Of a stretch of DNA of 64,000 nt, positions 19,320 to 29,366 are shown in pieces. Each line of letters starts with the position of its first letter. Position 1 is the first letter of the stretch. The notes below the pieces were generated by a model, which had not been told where the DNA came from, made no database searches, and saw only the letters and a list, made by a program, of their open reading frames with translations. The stretch is from Thioclava sp. GXIMD4216 (GTDB lineage: Bacteria > Pseudomonadota > Alphaproteobacteria > Rhodobacterales > Rhodobacteraceae), in assembly GCF_037949285.1 (NCBI RefSeq), contig NZ_CP149926.1:2677015-2741014 (forward strand), given 5' to 3'. The position numbers were made by a program, and so were the translations under genes.

Positions 19320-20038
19320 AGCCGCGCGAGAGCCTCGACCAGACGCGCCCGTGCCGCAGGCAAAGGGCGGTTGCCCAAAGCAGGGGCCAGATGGGTGTTC
19401 AGGAAATAGCCCGTGAGCCCCAGCCCCTCTTCGACCTCAGCCAGCGAGGCAGGCCCCTGCCCCAACAGGAATTGCGGCAAGGGCAGAAGGCGCGGCGCCC
19501 AATCGCCCGCGCCTTTACGGCTCACCGCACGACCCGTTTTGGGGCTGACATAAGCCAGATCGTCAAAACTGCCGGTCACCGCACAGCGCGTCAGATCCAG
19601 CCCGTAGCCCAGATCCTCCAGAAGGGTCATTTCCCAGCGCAGGTAATCCAAAATCCAGCCCTCATGGGCCTGCCCGATCACATCGAACAGCGGCTCGGAG
19701 CGATGATAAAGGGCGGGATGCGCCTCACGGTCGGGCAATGCGAAGGCCAGCAGAGCGCAGGTGGAATTCAGCCCCAGCAGCGCCAGCCTGTCCTGCATCG
19801 CCCCCGCACGCGATTTAAGCGGCTCGACGGTGAAGGCCCCAAGCTGATCGGCCAGACGCGCCCGCCACCGGACGGACACATGGCTTCCCGGTTGCAGATG
19901 CGCTGCCATCTTGCGCGAGGCCCCGCCCCGCACGATGCCCGCATGGCGGCCATGGGTTTCGGTGAATACCTCGATCAGGCGCGAGGTCTCGCCCTGCGGA
20001 CGGCTGGTCAGGATGGTGCCTTGGTCAACCCAATCCAT
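19316..20038 (-). CDS. recO: DNA repair protein RecO
   Basis: Recombination mediator that loads RecA on SSB-coated DNA together with RecR. 240 residues: N-terminal OB fold ([33 protein letters not shown]) and a C-terminal helical region; the zinc-binding Cys set of some RecO proteins is not complete (only isolated Cys, e.g. RCAVTG), which is common in this group. Last gene of the lepB-rnc-era-DUF1491-recO string, two bases after DUF1491. Confidence 0.94.
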   Translation of the reverse strand: MDWVDQGTILTSRPQGETSRLIEVFTETHGRHAGIVRGGASRKMAAHLQPGSHVSVRWRARLADQLGAFTVEPLKSRAGAMQDRLALLGLNSTCALLAFALPDREAHPALYHRSEPLFDVIGQAHEGWILDYLRWEMTLLEDLGYGLDLTRCAVTGSFDDLAYVSPKTGRAVSRKGAGDWAPRLLPLPQFLLGQGPASLAEVEEGLGLTGYFLNTHLAPALGNRPLPAARARLVEALARL

Positions 20039-20039
20039 C

Positions 20040-20366
20040 TCAATCCATCAAACCGTCTTCGTCCAGAAGGGTCACGCCCTCGCGGCTTTCGATCTCGATC
20101 ACCCAAAGGTCGCGGTCAAAGCTGCGCTGTTTGCGGATCGAGGCATCAACATCGGCCTCCGGCCCCGCCACTAACGACATCCATTTGCGCGCACCGGTCA
20201 TCAGATCAAAACTGCGCTGAAAAGCTTCGGCAGTGCCATCGAGGCGGGCGCATTTCACCAGCACCGCGCCCGAGGCATCATTGCCATGCGCTGTCACATA
20301 GGCCGGAATATTCGCAAGTTCGAGCCGTTTGAGATAGGCCTTCACCCAGAATTCCGCCGTCAGCAT
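20040..20366 (-). CDS. DUF1491 family protein
   Basis: 108-residue protein of family DUF1491, found between era and recO in Rhodobacteraceae; function unknown. Seen: [41 protein letters not shown] and a C-terminal [13 protein letters not shown] strand, suggesting a small alpha/beta fold. The ATG at 20366 shares one base with the era stop (TGATG). No signal peptide or membrane segment. Confidence 0.85.
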   Translation of the reverse strand: MLTAEFWVKAYLKRLELANIPAYVTAHGNDASGAVLVKCARLDGTAEAFQRSFDLMTGARKWMSLVAGPEADVDASIRKQRSFDRDLWVIEIESREGVTLLDEDGLMD

Positions 20367-21277
20367 CAATCGCCGTCCTTGAAATCCAGACCCATCTCGG
20401 AATAGCGGTCACGCTCTTCCAGCCAGTTCGGACGCACCTTCACCTGCAAGAACAGATGCACGGTCTTGCCAAGGAATTCGCAAAGATCGGCGCGGGCCGC
20501 GGTGGATACGCCCTTGATCGTTTCGCCACCCTTGCCCAGCACGATGCCCTTATGGCCATCGCGCGCGACATAGATCACCTGATCGATACGGGTGGTGCCA
20601 TCCTCGCGGTCGGTCCAGTGCTCGGTCTCGACGGTCAGCTGATAGGGCAGCTCCTCATGCAGACGCAGGGTCAGCTTCTCGCGGGTAATCTCGGCGGCGA
20701 TCATGCGCATCGGCAGATCGGCGATCTGGTCTTCGGGATAGAGCCACGGACCGCTAGGCACCTCGCCTGCCAGCCATTCGCGCAGGTCTTCTACGCCATG
20801 ACCGCGCTCGGCAGAGATCATGAAGGTCTTCACGAAGGGGAAAGCGTCGTTCAGCTTCTGGGTCAGCGCCAGAAGATCCTCGGATTTCACCTTATCGATC
20901 TTGTTGATCGCAAGTGCCACCGGCTGGTCGCCGCCGCGTTCCTTCAGCGCCTCGATGATCGCCTCGACACCGCCGGTCAAACCGCGATGGGCCTCAACCA
21001 GCAGAACCACCACATCGGCATCTGCGGCCCCACCCCAAGCGGCCTTCACCATCGCGCGGTCCAGACGACGGCGCGGGCGGAAGATACCGGGGGTATCCAC
21101 GAAGACGATCTGGCTTTGGCCAGCCATCGCCACACCACGGATACGGGCGCGGGTGGTCTGCACCTTATGCGTGACGATCGACACTTTCGCGCCCACCATC
21201 CGGTTCAGCAGCGTCGATTTACCGGCATTGGGCTCGCCGATCAGGGCGACAAAGCCTGCGCGGGTCTCTTCGGTCAT
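20366..21277 (-). CDS. era: GTPase Era
   Basis: Essential GTPase for 30S ribosome assembly. 303 residues: G1 GEPNAGKS (14-21), G3 DTPG (FVDTPGIF), G4 NKID (INKIDKV), and a C-terminal KH domain with [15 protein letters not shown] for 16S rRNA binding. The start overlaps the rnc stop by 4 bases and its stop touches DUF1491. Standard placement after rnc. Confidence 0.98.
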   Translation of the reverse strand: MTEETRAGFVALIGEPNAGKSTLLNRMVGAKVSIVTHKVQTTRARIRGVAMAGQSQIVFVDTPGIFRPRRRLDRAMVKAAWGGAADADVVVLLVEAHRGLTGGVEAIIEALKERGGDQPVALAINKIDKVKSEDLLALTQKLNDAFPFVKTFMISAERGHGVEDLREWLAGEVPSGPWLYPEDQIADLPMRMIAAEITREKLTLRLHEELPYQLTVETEHWTDREDGTTRIDQVIYVARDGHKGIVLGKGGETIKGVSTAARADLCEFLGKTVHLFLQVKVRPNWLEERDRYSEMGLDFKDGD

Positions 21278-21960
21278 GCTTTTTTCTCCATCCGGTCGAG
21301 CAGGGCTCGGGCTGCGGCCTGTTCGGCCTGACGTTTTGCGCGGGCCTTGGCACGGGCGGTTTCGCCATTTTCAAGTTGCGCTTCGATCTCGAAGACAGGG
21401 GCATGGTCCGGCCCGTCGCGCGAGATGGTCACATATTTCGGCGGGGCAAGATGGCGGGCCTGCGCCCATTCCTGCAGGGATGTCTTGGCATCGCGGCTAT
21501 CGGCATCCACGGATTCGACCCGCTCGCCCCAAAGGCGCAGCACCAGATCGCGGGCGACCTCGAAACCGGCATCCAGATAGACGGCGGCAATCACCGCCTC
21601 CATCGCATCGGCCAGAAGCGCCTCCTTGCGGCGGCCTCCGGTCATCATTTCCGACCGCCCCAGCTTCAGCACCGCCCCCAGATCGATTTCGCGCGCGACC
21701 TCGGCACAGGCTTCCTTGCGCACCAGTGCGTTGAAACGCGGCGCAAGCTGGCCTTCGGTCGCGGCCTTATCGGCAGAAAACAGCGCCTCGGCCATCGTCA
21801 GCCCCAAAACGCGGTCGCCCAGAAACTCGAGCCGCTGGTTATCGGGGCGGGTCTTGGTCGAGATCGACGCATGGGTCAATGCACGAATGATCAGCTCGGG
21901 CTTATCAAACTGATGCCCGAGCCTCTCCATGAAGTCTGTGATGTCGCTTGAGAGTTTCAC
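21274..21960 (-). CDS. rnc: Ribonuclease III
   Basis: Double-strand-specific endoribonuclease for rRNA and mRNA processing. 228 residues: catalytic signature [12 protein letters not shown] (43-54, Glu45 and Asp49), second acidic site [15 protein letters not shown], and a C-terminal dsRNA-binding domain ([12 protein letters not shown] through [17 protein letters not shown]). It starts with GTG inside a 4-base overlap with the lepB stop, so the lepB-rnc-era run is translationally coupled. Confidence 0.97.
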   Translation of the reverse strand: MKLSSDITDFMERLGHQFDKPELIIRALTHASISTKTRPDNQRLEFLGDRVLGLTMAEALFSADKAATEGQLAPRFNALVRKEACAEVAREIDLGAVLKLGRSEMMTGGRRKEALLADAMEAVIAAVYLDAGFEVARDLVLRLWGERVESVDADSRDAKTSLQEWAQARHLAPPKYVTISRDGPDHAPVFEIEAQLENGETARAKARAKRQAEQAAARALLDRMEKKA

Positions 21961-22745
21961 TCGATTGCCTTGAAGAAACGATCCGGACGCCAGGTCCAGA
22001 AGAAGAAGAGCGACCGCCCTGCCGAAGAGAACATGATCCGGTCGGCACGGCCCACCAGATATTCTGCCGGCACGAAGCCCACGCCACCGGCGCGCAGCGG
22101 CACACGGCTGTCTTCGGAGTTGTCGCGGTTATCCCCCATGAAGAAATACTCGCCTTCGGGGACGGTGAAGACTTCGGTATTATCCAAGAAGCCCTGATCT
22201 GTGATATTGAGAATGTCATGGGTCACGCCATTGGGCAGCGTCTCGCGCTGGCGCTCTTTGACACAGGTGCCCCCCTGCCCGACCGGATCATTCGCGCAGC
22301 GCGGCACCAGACCTTGCGGGCCCTGCTGTTCCTTGATCTCGGTGAAATCGGGTGCATTCTCCAGTTTGACGGCCTTATCGTTGATATAGAGCACACCTTC
22401 GCGCACCTGGATACGGTCTCCCGGCAGGCCGATCACCCGCTTGATGAAATCGACCCCCTTGGTCGGATGACGGAACACCACCACATCGCCGCGCTTGGGA
22501 TCATGCGCCAGAATGCGCCCCGAAATCGGGCAGGCCGCGAAGGGGCAGGAATAGCGCGAATAGCCATAGGCCATCTTGTTCACGAAAAGGAAATCGCCGA
22601 TCAGTAGCGTATCCTTCATGGACCCCGACGGAATCCAGAACGGCTGGAAGAAGAGCGTGCGGAACACGCCCGCAATGAGCAGGGCCCAGAAAACCGTCTT
22701 GATCGTCTCGATGATACCGTTCTGGGACTTCGTCTTGTCTGCCAT
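21957..22745 (-). CDS. lepB: Signal peptidase I
   Basis: Membrane serine protease removing signal peptides of exported proteins. 262 residues from the ATG at 22745, which follows AAGGAG; a longer frame upstream is not conserved. One N-terminal TM ([19 protein letters not shown]), catalytic Ser42 in [10 protein letters not shown] and Lys102 in [11 protein letters not shown], then the [11 protein letters not shown] block. It lies between acpS (57 bases) and rnc (overlap). Confidence 0.97.
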   Translation of the reverse strand: MADKTKSQNGIIETIKTVFWALLIAGVFRTLFFQPFWIPSGSMKDTLLIGDFLFVNKMAYGYSRYSCPFAACPISGRILAHDPKRGDVVVFRHPTKGVDFIKRVIGLPGDRIQVREGVLYINDKAVKLENAPDFTEIKEQQGPQGLVPRCANDPVGQGGTCVKERQRETLPNGVTHDILNITDQGFLDNTEVFTVPEGEYFFMGDNRDNSEDSRVPLRAGGVGFVPAEYLVGRADRIMFSSAGRSLFFFWTWRPDRFFKAIE

Positions 22746-22801
22746 TCGGGGCTTGCTCCTTTGTGGGTTGCGCCCTTCCTTCGCGCGATGCGCGCGCGCT
22801 G

Positions 22802-23227
22802 TCAAGAAAGGCCAGCACCGGAAGGGGTGGAAAGAGGCCGTGCCTCGATCACAACAAAGGCTTGCGTCCAAGGATGATCATCCGTCAATGTCACATGGAT
22901 CACTGCCTCGTGACCGGCAGGCGTGATCTGCAAAAGCCGTTCGGCGGCCCAGCCGGTCAGTTCCATCACGGGCTGGCCGGTGGTCAGGTTTGTCACCGCC
23001 ATATCCTTCCACGAAATTCCCATGCGCAAGCCCGTGCCAAGCGCCTTGGAACAGGCCTCTTTCGCGGCCCAGCGTTTGGCATAGGTGCCCGCCACATCCG
23101 CCCGCGCATCGGCCTTGGCCTGCTCTACCGGCGTAAAAACGCGATTGCGGAACCGGTCCCCGAAACGGTCGAGCGTATTCTGGATACGCTCGATATTGGC
23201 CAGATCGCTGCCGATGCCGATAATCAT
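22802..23227 (-). CDS. acpS: Holo-[acyl-carrier-protein] synthase
   Basis: Transfers 4'-phosphopantetheine from CoA to apo-ACP. 141 residues. [16 protein letters not shown] gives the metal-binding Asp8; [18 protein letters not shown] contains the conserved Glu and Lys. It overlaps the preceding membrane-protein gene by 4 bases and is followed by lepB, the common alphaproteobacterial pdxJ-acpS-lepB order. Confidence 0.97.
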   Translation of the reverse strand: MIIGIGSDLANIERIQNTLDRFGDRFRNRVFTPVEQAKADARADVAGTYAKRWAAKEACSKALGTGLRMGISWKDMAVTNLTTGQPVMELTGWAAERLLQITPAGHEAVIHVTLTDDHPWTQAFVVIEARPLSTPSGAGLS

Positions 23228-23679
23228 GCCTTCGCCTGTCTCTTGGCCAGCTTCTGCGCCTTTTTCTCCATCGCTTTCAGATAGTTCTTCGCACTGGTGC
23301 TAAAGAAGAAGCGCGAGATGAGAACCACCAGCAGAAACGTCAGCCCGAAAATGATCGCCAGAAACAACGGCAGTTGCCCAGCAGAAACGCCCGCCTGTGC
23401 CCCGGGCAGGAAAAACCATGCCAGCGTGCCCAGCCCCAGTTCGACAAGCGCCACCAGAACGAAGGCCTTCAGTGCAAAACCCCACGCCTCGCCCGCACGG
23501 GGACTGCGCTGATATTTACGCGCAAAGCCCTGCCCCTCGACCATCGCGGCGACCAGGATCGGCACCGCACCGAAAGCCGCCCCCGAAAGCGGCACACCAG
23601 CCGTCCGAAGCACCGCAAGCAGCACCGAGGCCAGAACCGACACGCCCACAAAACAGGCAAGGTAACGTAGATAATTCAT
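23224..23679 (-). CDS. Small membrane protein, ABZJ_00895-like
   Basis: 151-residue membrane protein of unknown function with about four hydrophobic segments (near 5-25, 32-48, 70-92, 100-125) and a Lys-rich C-terminus ([13 protein letters not shown]). Its style resembles the ABZJ_00895 family, recalled from memory, not searched. It sits between pdxJ and acpS and overlaps acpS by 4 bases, so it is probably co-translated with it. Confidence 0.7.
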   Translation of the reverse strand: MNYLRYLACFVGVSVLASVLLAVLRTAGVPLSGAAFGAVPILVAAMVEGQGFARKYQRSPRAGEAWGFALKAFVLVALVELGLGTLAWFFLPGAQAGVSAGQLPLFLAIIFGLTFLLVVLISRFFFSTSAKNYLKAMEKKAQKLAKRQAKA

Positions 23680-23703
23680 TGAATGATTTCCGCAAAAACT
23701 CGT

Positions 23704-24447
23704 TTATCCGCGCGCCGCATCCATCAGGTGGCGCATATGTTCAACGGCGGGACGTAGCCCGAGAAACACCGCTTCGGCAATAAGGAAATGACCGATATTC
23801 AGTTCGCGGATCTGCTTGATCGCGGCCACCGGCGAAACCGTGTCATAGGTCAGCCCGTGGCCAGCATGAACCTCCAGGCCCAGCTCGGCCGCATAGGCCG
23901 CCCCTGCCGCCAGCGCCTCCAGCTCGGCATCGCGTTCGTCAAAGCGGCCCGCGAAATGCATATCGCAGTAATGGCCCGTATGCAGCTCGATCACCTGCGC
24001 GCCGATGCGGGCCGAAGCCTCGATCTGGGCGGGTTCGTGGCCGATAAACATCGACACACGGATCCCCGCATCGACCAGCGGCTTCACATATTCCGTCAGC
24101 CGCGCCTGATCCGCGGCCACATCCAGCCCGCCCTCGGTGGTGACCTCTTCGCGCTTTTCGGGCACAATGCAGCAGGCATGCGGGATATGGCGCAGCGCGA
24201 TCGCCTGCATCTCGGGTGTGGGGGCCATTTCGAAATTCAGCGGCGTGCTCAGTTCGGCCCGCAAAGCTTCGATATCACTGTCGCGGATGTGGCGACGGTC
24301 TTCGCGCAGATGTGCCGTAATCCCGTCGGCCCCCGCCGCTTCCGCCAGCTTCGCCGCCCGCACCGGGCTGGGATAGGACGATCCACGCGCGTTACGGATT
24401 GTAGCGACGTGATCGATATTCACGCCAAGACGTAGTTTCTTCGACAT
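23704..24447 (-). CDS. pdxJ: Pyridoxine 5'-phosphate synthase
   Basis: Condenses 3-amino-2-oxopropyl phosphate with 1-deoxyxylulose 5-phosphate to make pyridoxine phosphate (vitamin B6). 247 residues. Signature blocks: [17 protein letters not shown] at the start, [24 protein letters not shown], and [13 protein letters not shown] with [12 protein letters not shown] near the end. Start at MSKKLRLG (24447) by family comparison; an in-frame ATG at 24474 would add nine residues. It lies in the rsh-to-acpS stretch. Confidence 0.97.
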   Translation of the reverse strand: MSKKLRLGVNIDHVATIRNARGSSYPSPVRAAKLAEAAGADGITAHLREDRRHIRDSDIEALRAELSTPLNFEMAPTPEMQAIALRHIPHACCIVPEKREEVTTEGGLDVAADQARLTEYVKPLVDAGIRVSMFIGHEPAQIEASARIGAQVIELHTGHYCDMHFAGRFDERDAELEALAAGAAYAAELGLEVHAGHGLTYDTVSPVAAIKQIRELNIGHFLIAEAVFLGLRPAVEHMRHLMDAARG

Positions 24448-24533
24448 TTCAGGGCCAACCTTCAAGGCAATCATCCGGCACAGAGTATGGCGTGTCTATG
24501 CGCCAGATTGAACCCCAATCTGACATGGGCCGA

Positions 24534-25271
24534 TCAGCCCTCGTGCTTGGCAGCCGTGTCATTCGTGCGCCCTGCGACACGCCGTTCACTGCGTTCGCGC
24601 GAGCGCGCCGCCAGTTTCGCACGCGCCTGCTCAAGGCGTTCTTTCAGCTTGGCGCGGCGGCGGTTCTGATAGGCCGAAATAAACGGCAGGGTGACGTAAT
24701 ACATGACCACCGCCGCAATCAGCCCCGGCAACAGCCCGCCAACCAGATAGGGCAGCCAGACATCGGAGAAAAACTGGTGCAACCCGCCCCATTCCGGTCG
24801 CGCAGGTGTAAACAGCGCCCAGAAGTTATGCACCAGATCATGGCCTGCCCTCGCGAAAACCTCGCCCAGCGTGCTGGCCGCCTGTGGATCGGGGGTCAGG
24901 ATAGAGCCGCCCTGCCCCAAAGCCTGACGCGGACGGTCCTGCCCGAGAATCAGCCGCCCGAATTGCGTCGAGAAAACCGCGATGATCGGGAAGGTCAGAG
25001 GATTGCCGAAAAACGTCCCCAGAATGGAGGCGATCATATTGCCGCGCAGCAGCCACGCAATGGCAGCCGCCCCAAAGAAATGCAGCCCGAAAAACGGCGT
25101 AAACGAGATGAAAACACCTGCCGCAATCCCGCGGGCAATGCGCTGGGGACGGTCGGGAAGACGGTTTATGCGGTGCTTGACATACTGGAACGCACGGGAC
25201 CATCCCGTGCGCGGCCACAAAGCATCCCGCGCGGCGATCAGGATCGGTTTTTTCTCACGCCGCTTGAACAC
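24534..25271 (-). CDS. DUF2062 domain membrane protein
   Basis: Membrane protein of family DUF2062, 245 residues, function unknown. The domain is recognisable from RIARGIAAGVFISFTPFFGLHFFGAAAIAWLL... with GNMIASILGTFFGNPLTFP, three to four hydrophobic segments, and a basic C-terminal tail rich in Arg/Ala. Start GTG at 25271 (FKRREKKP...), chosen because AAGGAAGT lies 10 bases upstream and homologues begin with FKRR; an in-frame start at 25319 would add 16 residues. It lies between rsh and pdxJ, as often in Rhodobacterales. Confidence 0.82.
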   Translation of the reverse strand: MFKRREKKPILIAARDALWPRTGWSRAFQYVKHRINRLPDRPQRIARGIAAGVFISFTPFFGLHFFGAAAIAWLLRGNMIASILGTFFGNPLTFPIIAVFSTQFGRLILGQDRPRQALGQGGSILTPDPQAASTLGEVFARAGHDLVHNFWALFTPARPEWGGLHQFFSDVWLPYLVGGLLPGLIAAVVMYYVTLPFISAYQNRRRAKLKERLEQARAKLAARSRERSERRVAGRTNDTAAKHEG

Positions 25272-25368
25272 GTCTGAAATACTTCCTTCTATCCGCAAGG
25301 AAACGCCCGATGCGGACACTCATGACCCCATGAACGCCTTCTTATAGGTAAGACGCAACCGCCAATCG

Positions 25369-27486
25369 TCACGGTTTGCGCGATAAATCGCGCCAACGTT
25401 CCACCTGTGCCACATCTGTTTCCGCTTCAAGCGCGGTCAACAGGCGGTGCAGATGTTCCATATCCCGCAACTCCACCTCTATAATCAAAGAGTAAAAGTC
25501 CGGTTTCCGATCAACAAAATTCAGATCGGAAATATTCGCCCTCTGCTGGCCAACCAGCGTGCAGATATGGCCAAGCACCCCTGCGTCATTGGAAATCGTG
25601 ACCTTCAGCGAGGCCGTATAGACCGGCGGATGTTGCCCCCCCTGCCAATGCAGATCGACCCAGCGTTCGGGTTCGCTTTCAACATCTTCCAAAGCGGGGC
25701 AGTCGATCGAATGGATCACGACCCCGCGACCGCGATAGGTAATCCCCACGATCCGCTCGCCCGGCAGTGGCTGACAGCACCCCGCACGGGTAAAGCTCTG
25801 GTCGGCCCCGAGCCCGATCACGGCACGCGTCGGTTCGACCGTTTCTTCACGACGGTGCACAAGCTCGGGATAGAGCACGCCAATCACATCGCCCGAGGCA
25901 ATCTCGGCCGAACCCAGACGGGCCAGAACCTCGGTCTCGTCGGTCAGCCCGAGCGACCGTGCCGCCGTGCGCAGCGCCTTATCGGTGACTTTACGACCGA
26001 CATGTTCAAAGGCCACACGCGCAAGCTCGGCCCCCAGTTTGACAAAGCGTGTCCGGTCTTCCTCGCGCAGCGACTTGCGGATAGCCGCACGCGCCCGACC
26101 GGTGCCCACGATATCTAGCCACGTCGCCTGAGGCCGTTGCCCCGAAGCGGTAATCACCTGAACGGACTGACCATTTTTGAGCCTTGTCCAGAGCGGCACA
26201 CGGATACCATCCACCTTCGCCCCGACGCAGGAATTGCCGATCCGCGTGTGGATCGCATAGGCAAAATCGATCGGCGTCGCCCCTTTGGGCAGCTTCACGA
26301 CATCGCCTTTGGGCGTGAAACAGAAGACCTGATCGGAATACATCTCGAGTTTGACATTCTCGAGGAATTCCTCGTGATCCCCCTCCCCGAAGCGTTCGGT
26401 CAGCGTGGTGATCCATTGTGCCGGATCAACCGCGAAGGGGTTCGAGGACCGCTCGCCATCCTTATAGGCCCAATGCGCGGCCACCCCCGATTCGGCGACC
26501 TCATGCATCTGGCGGGTGCGGATCTGCACCTCGACGCGCTTGCCATCACGGCCCGACACCGTGGTATGGATCGAGCGGTAGCCGTTGGTTTTCGGCTGGC
26601 TGATGTAATCCTTGAACCGGCCCGGAACGGCGCGCCAGCGGTGGTGGATCAGCCCCAGCACACGGTAGCATTCGGCCTCGGTCTTGGTGATCACGCGGAA
26701 CCCGTAGATGTCGGACAGGCGCGAGAAGGCCAGCTGCTTCTCTTCCATCTTGCGCCAGATGGAATAGGGACGCTTGGCCCGACCGAACACATCGGCGTCA
26801 ATCTTGGCCTCTTCCAGCAGCAGACGGATATCGCCCGAGATCTTGGGGATCACATCCCCCGTCTCTTTCTGCAGCCCGACAAAGCGGCGGATGATCGAGG
26901 TGCGCGCCTCGGGGTTGAGCACCTTGAAGGCCAGATCCTCCAGCTCCTCGCGCATCCACTGCATCCCCATGCGGCCCGCAAGCGGCGCATAGATCTCCAT
27001 GGTTTCGCGGGCTTTCTGGGCCTGCTTTTCCGGCTTCATCGACTTGATCGTGCGCATGTTATGCAGACGGTCCGCCAGCTTCACCAGAATAACCCGCAGA
27101 TCCTTCGACATCGCCATAAACAGCTTGCGGAAATTTTCCGCCTGTTTGGTCTCGGAAGAAGACAGTTGCAGGTTGGTCAGCTTGGTCACACCATCGACCA
27201 GCTCGGCGATAGGTTCCCCGAAAAGCCCCGCGACCTCGGCATAGGAGGCACGGGTGTCTTCGATCGTGTCATGCAAAAGCGCCGTGACAATCGTCGCATC
27301 ATCCAGACGCATCTCGGTCAGGATCGCGGCAACGGCGACAGGATGCGTGAAATAGGGCTCGCCCGAGCGGCGGAACTGCCCTTCATGCATCTTCAGCCCG
27401 TAAGCATAAGCGTTACGGATCAACCCGTCATCGGTATGCGGGTTGTAGTTGCGAACGAGCGCGATCAGGTCTTCGACTTCGATCAT
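25369..27486 (-). CDS. rsh: Bifunctional (p)ppGpp synthetase/hydrolase, Rsh
   Basis: Makes and degrades the stringent-response alarmone (p)ppGpp. 705 residues: hydrolase HD domain intact (TH at 47-48, HD at 72-73 in LLHDTIEDT), synthetase domain (DIYGFRVI... with GRFKDYISQPKTNGYRSIHT), TGS domain (FTPKGDVVKLPKGATPIDFAY) and a C-terminal ACT domain (SLKVTISNDAGVLGHI). Both activities are therefore expected, as for the single Rsh of most alphaproteobacteria. It directly follows rpoZ on the minus strand. Confidence 0.97.
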   Translation of the reverse strand: MIEVEDLIALVRNYNPHTDDGLIRNAYAYGLKMHEGQFRRSGEPYFTHPVAVAAILTEMRLDDATIVTALLHDTIEDTRASYAEVAGLFGEPIAELVDGVTKLTNLQLSSSETKQAENFRKLFMAMSKDLRVILVKLADRLHNMRTIKSMKPEKQAQKARETMEIYAPLAGRMGMQWMREELEDLAFKVLNPEARTSIIRRFVGLQKETGDVIPKISGDIRLLLEEAKIDADVFGRAKRPYSIWRKMEEKQLAFSRLSDIYGFRVITKTEAECYRVLGLIHHRWRAVPGRFKDYISQPKTNGYRSIHTTVSGRDGKRVEVQIRTRQMHEVAESGVAAHWAYKDGERSSNPFAVDPAQWITTLTERFGEGDHEEFLENVKLEMYSDQVFCFTPKGDVVKLPKGATPIDFAYAIHTRIGNSCVGAKVDGIRVPLWTRLKNGQSVQVITASGQRPQATWLDIVGTGRARAAIRKSLREEDRTRFVKLGAELARVAFEHVGRKVTDKALRTAARSLGLTDETEVLARLGSAEIASGDVIGVLYPELVHRREETVEPTRAVIGLGADQSFTRAGCCQPLPGERIVGITYRGRGVVIHSIDCPALEDVESEPERWVDLHWQGGQHPPVYTASLKVTISNDAGVLGHICTLVGQQRANISDLNFVDRKPDFYSLIIEVELRDMEHLHRLLTALEAETDVAQVERWRDLSRKP

Positions 27487-27521
27487 TGACGCCCGTTCCG
27501 CATACCATTCAACAGATCAGA

Positions 27522-27884
27522 TTATTCGCGGCCCTGCGCTTCCATCAGCGCGCGCAGCATCCGCTCTTCGTTCATGTCGTCATCAGCCGGCTTGTCGGCA
27601 GAGGCGGGCTCGCCTGCCATAAGCTGGGCCATCTGATCGTCTTCGGGTTCATCGACTTCGATCTGGGTCTGGTTCGCCTCGATAAGACGTTCGCGCAGAT
27701 CGTCTGCGGATTGGGTCTCATCCGCGATTTCACGCAGCGCACAAACCGGATTTTTGTCGTTGTCACGATCAACCGTCAGGGCAGAACCGGCGGCGATCTC
27801 GCGTGCACGATGGGCAGCAAGCATCACCAGTTCGAAACGGTTCGGGACTTTGTCAACGCAATCTTCAACCGTCACGCGGGCCAT
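27522..27884 (-). CDS. rpoZ: RNA polymerase omega subunit
   Basis: Small subunit that assists assembly of RNA polymerase and contributes to the ppGpp site. 120 residues: [21 protein letters not shown] and [16 protein letters not shown] are the conserved N-terminal region; the C-terminal third is acidic and low in complexity. Placed immediately before rsh, a common and functionally sensible pair. Confidence 0.96.
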   Translation of the reverse strand: MARVTVEDCVDKVPNRFELVMLAAHRAREIAAGSALTVDRDNDKNPVCALREIADETQSADDLRERLIEANQTQIEVDEPEDDQMAQLMAGEPASADKPADDDMNEERMLRALMEAQGRE

Positions 27885-27957
27885 ATGTCACTCCAGTCGG
27901 ATCTCGGGGAATGTCTGAACCGCCTACATAGGGACAAACAGCACGGTTGACAAGCGC

Positions 27958-28542
27958 TCATTCGCGCAGATCGTCGGCCACAAGCGGGGAAAGCTCGGCA
28001 ATTTGTGATTCTGGAAGCGCCTCGACAAGCTGTTCCAGTGTCTGTCCGGTCAGCGGATGCACCCAGTTCGGGACGATCTCCCGCATGGGAATCAGCACGA
28101 ATCCCCGATCCTCAAGCCTCGGATGCGGCAGAATCAACTGCTCCGGAGTGGCTTTTTGCTGCTCTTCGAAGGGCAAATCCCGCCAGTGACGCAACGTCAC
28201 CTCGGACGGATGAATGATGTTACCGCAATCAATCAGGTCGATATCGATCACCCGCGGCATCCAGCGCCCGTGCCGCACACGGCCAAGACCGCTTTCGATT
28301 TCATGCAGTAAATACAATATGTCAGTAGGACTGCCGGAAGCGCGGAACAGTCCACAGGCGTTGACAAAATCCGGCCCGCTGCCCGCCGGATAGGCCGCCG
28401 ACCGATAAAAGCGAGACATCGCCACGGGACGAAATGACGCAACGCAGAGCCGTTTGAAGGCTTCCCTGATTGCATCAGATGGGCTACCCAAAGTGGATGT
28501 CATATTGGCCCCGAAGGCGATGATAATCGTGTTACTATCCAT
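27958..28542 (-). CDS. folK: 2-amino-4-hydroxy-6-hydroxymethyldihydropteridine diphosphokinase
   Basis: Transfers pyrophosphate from ATP to 6-hydroxymethyl-dihydropterin in folate synthesis. 194 residues, slightly longer than E. coli FolK (159). Signatures: IIIAFGANM near the start, SRFYRSAAYPAGSGPDFVNA (substrate loop), LGRVRHGRWMPRVIDIDLIDCG (the RxxRxxxRxxDxDLL-type motif) and LPHPRLEDRGFVLIPM. No other folate gene is adjacent. It is divergent from the NYN-domain gene. Confidence 0.96.
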   Translation of the reverse strand: MDSNTIIIAFGANMTSTLGSPSDAIREAFKRLCVASFRPVAMSRFYRSAAYPAGSGPDFVNACGLFRASGSPTDILYLLHEIESGLGRVRHGRWMPRVIDIDLIDCGNIIHPSEVTLRHWRDLPFEEQQKATPEQLILPHPRLEDRGFVLIPMREIVPNWVHPLTGQTLEQLVEALPESQIAELSPLVADDLRE

Positions 28543-28622
28543 TTAGACAGATACCCATGACCGAGCTGCATTGCTATCTGAGATCGGTATCACTCGCGTC
28601 GAATAATGAGTAGGGAAGTTTT

Positions 28623-28649
28623 GGGCATCCGGCCCCACTTTGGATGCCC
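28623..28649 (+). promoter_or_regulatory. Stem-loop in the leader of the NYN gene
   Basis: GGGCATCC (28623-28630) pairs perfectly with GGATGCCC (28642-28649) across an 11-base loop, 39 bases before the ATG and just before the AAAGGA ribosome site. No T run follows, so it is not an ordinary terminator. It could be a leader hairpin if transcription starts upstream. Confidence 0.4.
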
Positions 28650-28688
28650 GTGTTGTAGCGAGTGTGAAATAGAAAGGATTTTGATTTC

Positions 28689-29243
28689 ATGTTCTACAAA
28701 GACGAACGGCTTGCGCTGTTCATTGACGGCTCGAACCTCTACGCAGCGGCAAAGTCGCTCGGGTTCGATATCGACTACAAGCTGTTGCGTCAGGAATTTG
28801 AACGCCGCGGCAAGCTTGTTCGGGCCTTCTATTATACCGCGCTGCTCGAGAACGAAGAATATTCCCCGATCCGTCCGCTGGTCGACTGGCTGCATTACAA
28901 CGGGTATGCGATGGTCACCAAGCCGGCCAAGGAATACACCGATTCCATGGGCCGTCGGAAGGTGAAGGGCAACATGGATATCGAACTGGCCGTCAATGCG
29001 ATGGAGCTTGCTCCGCGTCTTGATCACGCGGTCCTGTTCTCCGGCGATGGCGATTTCCGGCCCCTGGTCGAGGCGCTGCAACGCCAAGGCGTGCGCGTAT
29101 CGGTCGTGTCCACGATCCGCTCGCAGCCGCCGATGATCGCGGACGAACTGCGCCGCCAAGCCGACAATTTCATCGAGCTTGACGCCCTGCGTGACGTCGT
29201 TGGCCGTCCCCCGCGCGACCCGCGCGAAGAAGACTCAAACTGA
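28689..29243 (+). CDS. NYN domain protein (LabA/DUF88 family)
   Basis: 184-residue PIN-like NYN domain protein, a predicted metal-dependent ribonuclease. Acidic residues that would bind the metal are seen in LFIDGSNLY, KGNMDIELAVNAM and LFSGDGDFRPLVEAL. The C-terminal tail is acidic (DPREEDSN). AAAGGA lies 12 bases before the ATG. It stands alone, divergent from folK, and ends at a terminator. The RNA target is unknown; several alphaproteobacteria keep a similar gene near rpoZ/folK. Confidence 0.9.
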   Translation: MFYKDERLALFIDGSNLYAAAKSLGFDIDYKLLRQEFERRGKLVRAFYYTALLENEEYSPIRPLVDWLHYNGYAMVTKPAKEYTDSMGRRKVKGNMDIELAVNAMELAPRLDHAVLFSGDGDFRPLVEALQRQGVRVSVVSTIRSQPPMIADELRRQADNFIELDALRDVVGRPPRDPREEDSN

Positions 29244-29272
29244 TCCGTTTTATCACTCACGGAACCGGTTCG

Positions 29273-29310
29273 ACGGGCGAGACATTTCACTGTCATCGCC
29301 CGTTTTGCTT
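29273..29310 (+). terminator. Terminator of the NYN gene
   Basis: ACGGGCGA (29273-29280) pairs with TCGCCCGT (29296-29303), with an inner GACA/TGTC pair and one bulged A, followed by TTTTGCTTTT. Confidence 0.85.
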
Positions 29311-29366
29311 TTCGGGCCCAACGATTACCCTTTCGAGGGTCACACCATGCCTGCGACGGAGCCCCT

